From the NCBI GenBank assembly GCA_036320915.1, contig JAXBDG010000001.1:2604001-2668000 (forward strand): a stretch of DNA of 64,000 bases, written 5' to 3'. Within the stretch, counting starts at the first letter, position 1. Each line of letters begins with the position of its first letter. The notes beneath the pieces are model-generated. The model did not search any database. It saw only the letters and a program-made list of their open reading frames with translations, and was not told where the DNA came from. The translations under genes were made by a program, and so were the position numbers. Origin of the DNA: Linnemannia elongata (lineage: Eukaryota > Mortierellomycota > Mortierellomycetes > Mortierellales > Mortierellaceae). Of this stretch, positions 62,513 through 64,000 are shown in pieces.

Positions 62513-64000
62513 ATGAATCGACTATTCAGGAAAAAGCATCCCTCAAACACATCCCCTTCTGCTTCTCCTATCTTCCACCTCACAGAGATCCTCGAGATTA
62601 TCTTCTCCTTCCTCGACAATGGCTCCATCCGCAAGTCCGTCATCCTCGTCTGTCGACTCTGGTATCAACTCAACAATCATCGTGTGCTTCGGGAAGTCCG
62701 ATGGGACTGGCGCTGGAAGAGACACAAACTCGAGACCGCACTTGTCCGTCTCCCAGGAGCCCGCAGCTTCAACTGCACTTGTATGGCCCTTTTTGGTGAA
62801 GTGGACGATGCAGTCTTCACTATTATGGACGCCCTAAGTCAGCAGTCAACTTTTTACCAGAACTTGTTGGACAAACAGAGTAGGCAACAGCGACAGCAAC
62901 AACAGCGAGGAATCTGGAAGCCACTGTGGCGACGGAACCCGGTTCTACCAAACATCAGTCCTCTCCGCGAGCTGGAGTTGTTCGTTTTCCGGTTCCCTGG
63001 CGACAACCTCAGCGGCAACGGGTTCCATTTCCCGGCGACTTTGACCAGTCTTAAGTTTACAGGAGGTGTCTACGCAGGAACGATATTTTGGATCGATCAG
63101 ATCCTGACCGACTGCCCACTCTTGGAGGTCTTTCATGCTGGCTCGGGCGGACCTATCCTTGTCAATGGACCATGGGTGCCTCCTACTCACGACCGGGCGC
63201 AGCCGTTGAGACTACTGTCGTTGGTACTCCAGAACGCTAAGTTGGACCAAGGCGGGCTGGAGGACCTTCTGTCGGTTACTCCATTGCTTCAAGAACTAAA
63301 ACTGATCGAGCTCTTGGCAGGAGCTCGACTCATCTTTACTGAACTGCCCGACTCACACTACGATTGGAACCGTCTTTACCAACGCCTTGTGAGACTGGCT
63401 CTACCCCTGCGCTCGGTGCAGTTCACCGTCCACTGTGGTGGTCGGATGCCAGACAGACAAATTCGGCAACGGATGATTGAGCTCTGTCCCAGAAATACCA
63501 ATCACGCCGAATGGTCCTTTTCTCCAATGGACATTACTGCGACTCTGCTTCAGGAATTGACAGTGGTTCACAACAACGTTACTGTTTTGGAGCTCTGTCT
63601 CCCCCGTGTCTGGCCGCGGACGTTTGCTGCATGCACGATCGGCAGGTTCACAGAAGGCTTGCAACTGTTGCATCAGTATCTTTGCGAGTCACCCAATCTC
63701 GTCAGGCTGAAATGTCTCACCGGCGCCATTTTATTGGAAAACTTGGACCTGTATCATCGAGCGCGATATACCGACCTCGCCCTAGGACCAGATCGCGAGT
63801 GGAGCCGTCGACCAGGATCGACAACTGTATCCGAAAACCAGAAGATGAAAGTATGGGCATGCAGGAATCTGCGGTCGCTTGAGGTCGAGATCCATAGCCA
63901 CGGGTACGAGCGACTCATCTGGCCGGTCCAGAGCAGAATTCTCTTTGGGTACATTGCGACCGTCTGTCCTAACCTGGAGGAACTCGATCTCAAGTTGCCG
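62513..64000 (+). CDS. F-box/LRR-type protein, C-terminus beyond window
   Basis: Open from the ATG at 62513-62515 to the window end (496 residues). The head is MNRLFRKKHPSNTS, and the F-box covers residues about 20-68 (FHLTEILEIIFSFLDN, VILVCRLWYQLNNH, VRWDWRW). A Gln-rich insert (QSRQQRQQQQRG) lies near residue 125. LRR segments follow with GLEDLLSVTPLLQELKLIEL, LHQYLCESPNLVRLKCL, VWACRNLRSLEVEIHSHG and FGYIATVCPNLEELDL. It is about 75% of the usual family length. Likely an SCF adaptor. Confidence 0.8.
   Translation, partial: MNRLFRKKHPSNTSPSASPIFHLTEILEIIFSFLDNGSIRKSVILVCRLWYQLNNHRVLREVRWDWRWKRHKLETALVRLPGARSFNCTCMALFGEVDDAVFTIMDALSQQSTFYQNLLDKQSRQQRQQQQRGIWKPLWRRNPVLPNISPLRELELFVFRFPGDNLSGNGFHFPATLTSLKFTGGVYAGTIFWIDQILTDCPLLEVFHAGSGGPILVNGPWVPPTHDRAQPLRLLSLVLQNAKLDQGGLEDLLSVTPLLQELKLIELLAGARLIFTELPDSHYDWNRLYQRLVRLALPLRSVQFTVHCGGRMPDRQIRQRMIELCPRNTNHAEWSFSPMDITATLLQELTVVHNNVTVLELCLPRVWPRTFAACTIGRFTEGLQLLHQYLCESPNLVRLKCLTGAILLENLDLYHRARYTDLALGPDREWSRRPGSTTVSENQKMKVWACRNLRSLEVEIHSHGYERLIWPVQSRILFGYIATVCPNLEELDLKLP

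Noticed and set aside
1..64000. CRISPR arrays, bacterial operons or tRNA genes
   Set aside because: Introns and fungal signals exclude a prokaryotic reading; no regularly spaced direct repeats and no convincing tRNA cloverleaf were seen by eye.

Overview
The window is nuclear DNA of a filamentous fungus. Short GT..AG introns, CT-rich leaders, AATAAA signals close behind stop codons, and mitochondrial and ER housekeeping genes show this. The dense F-box/leucine-rich genes and the ~1000-residue coiled-coil/LRR family recall Mortierellomycota (Mortierella and relatives). That placement is from memory of such genomes, not from a search.

Layout. (1) 1-13 kb: the end of an F-box/LRR gene, then a conserved block: a small membrane protein, a five-exon DDT/WHIM-type chromatin protein, a mitochondrial ribosomal protein (L51/S25/CI-B8 fold), a Get2-type tail-anchored-protein receptor, and an F-box gene. 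(2) 13-30 kb: alternating F-box/LRR genes and members of a three-copy 'giant' family (61-residue head, coiled coil, CxCx3C core, LRR-like tail). (3) 30.3-53.7 kb: a repeat-rich compartment. It holds pieces of the 28S rRNA 3' end, a pogo/Tigger-like transposon split by a 5'-truncated LINE, a second longer LINE, six solo LTRs of one family, several TA-flanked MITEs, and a retrocopy of QCR9. It also holds four small secreted-protein genes, most of them cysteine-rich, and an F-box gene with thirteen 28-residue LRRs. (4) 53.7-64 kb: a truncated F-box gene, the third giant gene, and two more F-box genes, the last running off the window.

How the parts relate. Giant and F-box genes sit head to head twice (15.6-22.1 kb and 55.2-61.8 kb), and a third giant gene (23.3 kb) faces an F-box gene tail to tail. 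F-box proteins are substrate adaptors of SCF ubiquitin ligases. The giant proteins have a compact, possibly ubiquitin-like head and an LRR tail, so a receptor or recognition system is a reasonable hypothesis, but it is not shown. The repeat compartment lies between two paralogous F-box loci in the same orientation, one of them cut short at the compartment edge.

Limits: exon borders were set by eye from splice sites and reading frame. Family names rest on motifs I can read, not on database hits. No tRNA gene or CRISPR array was seen.
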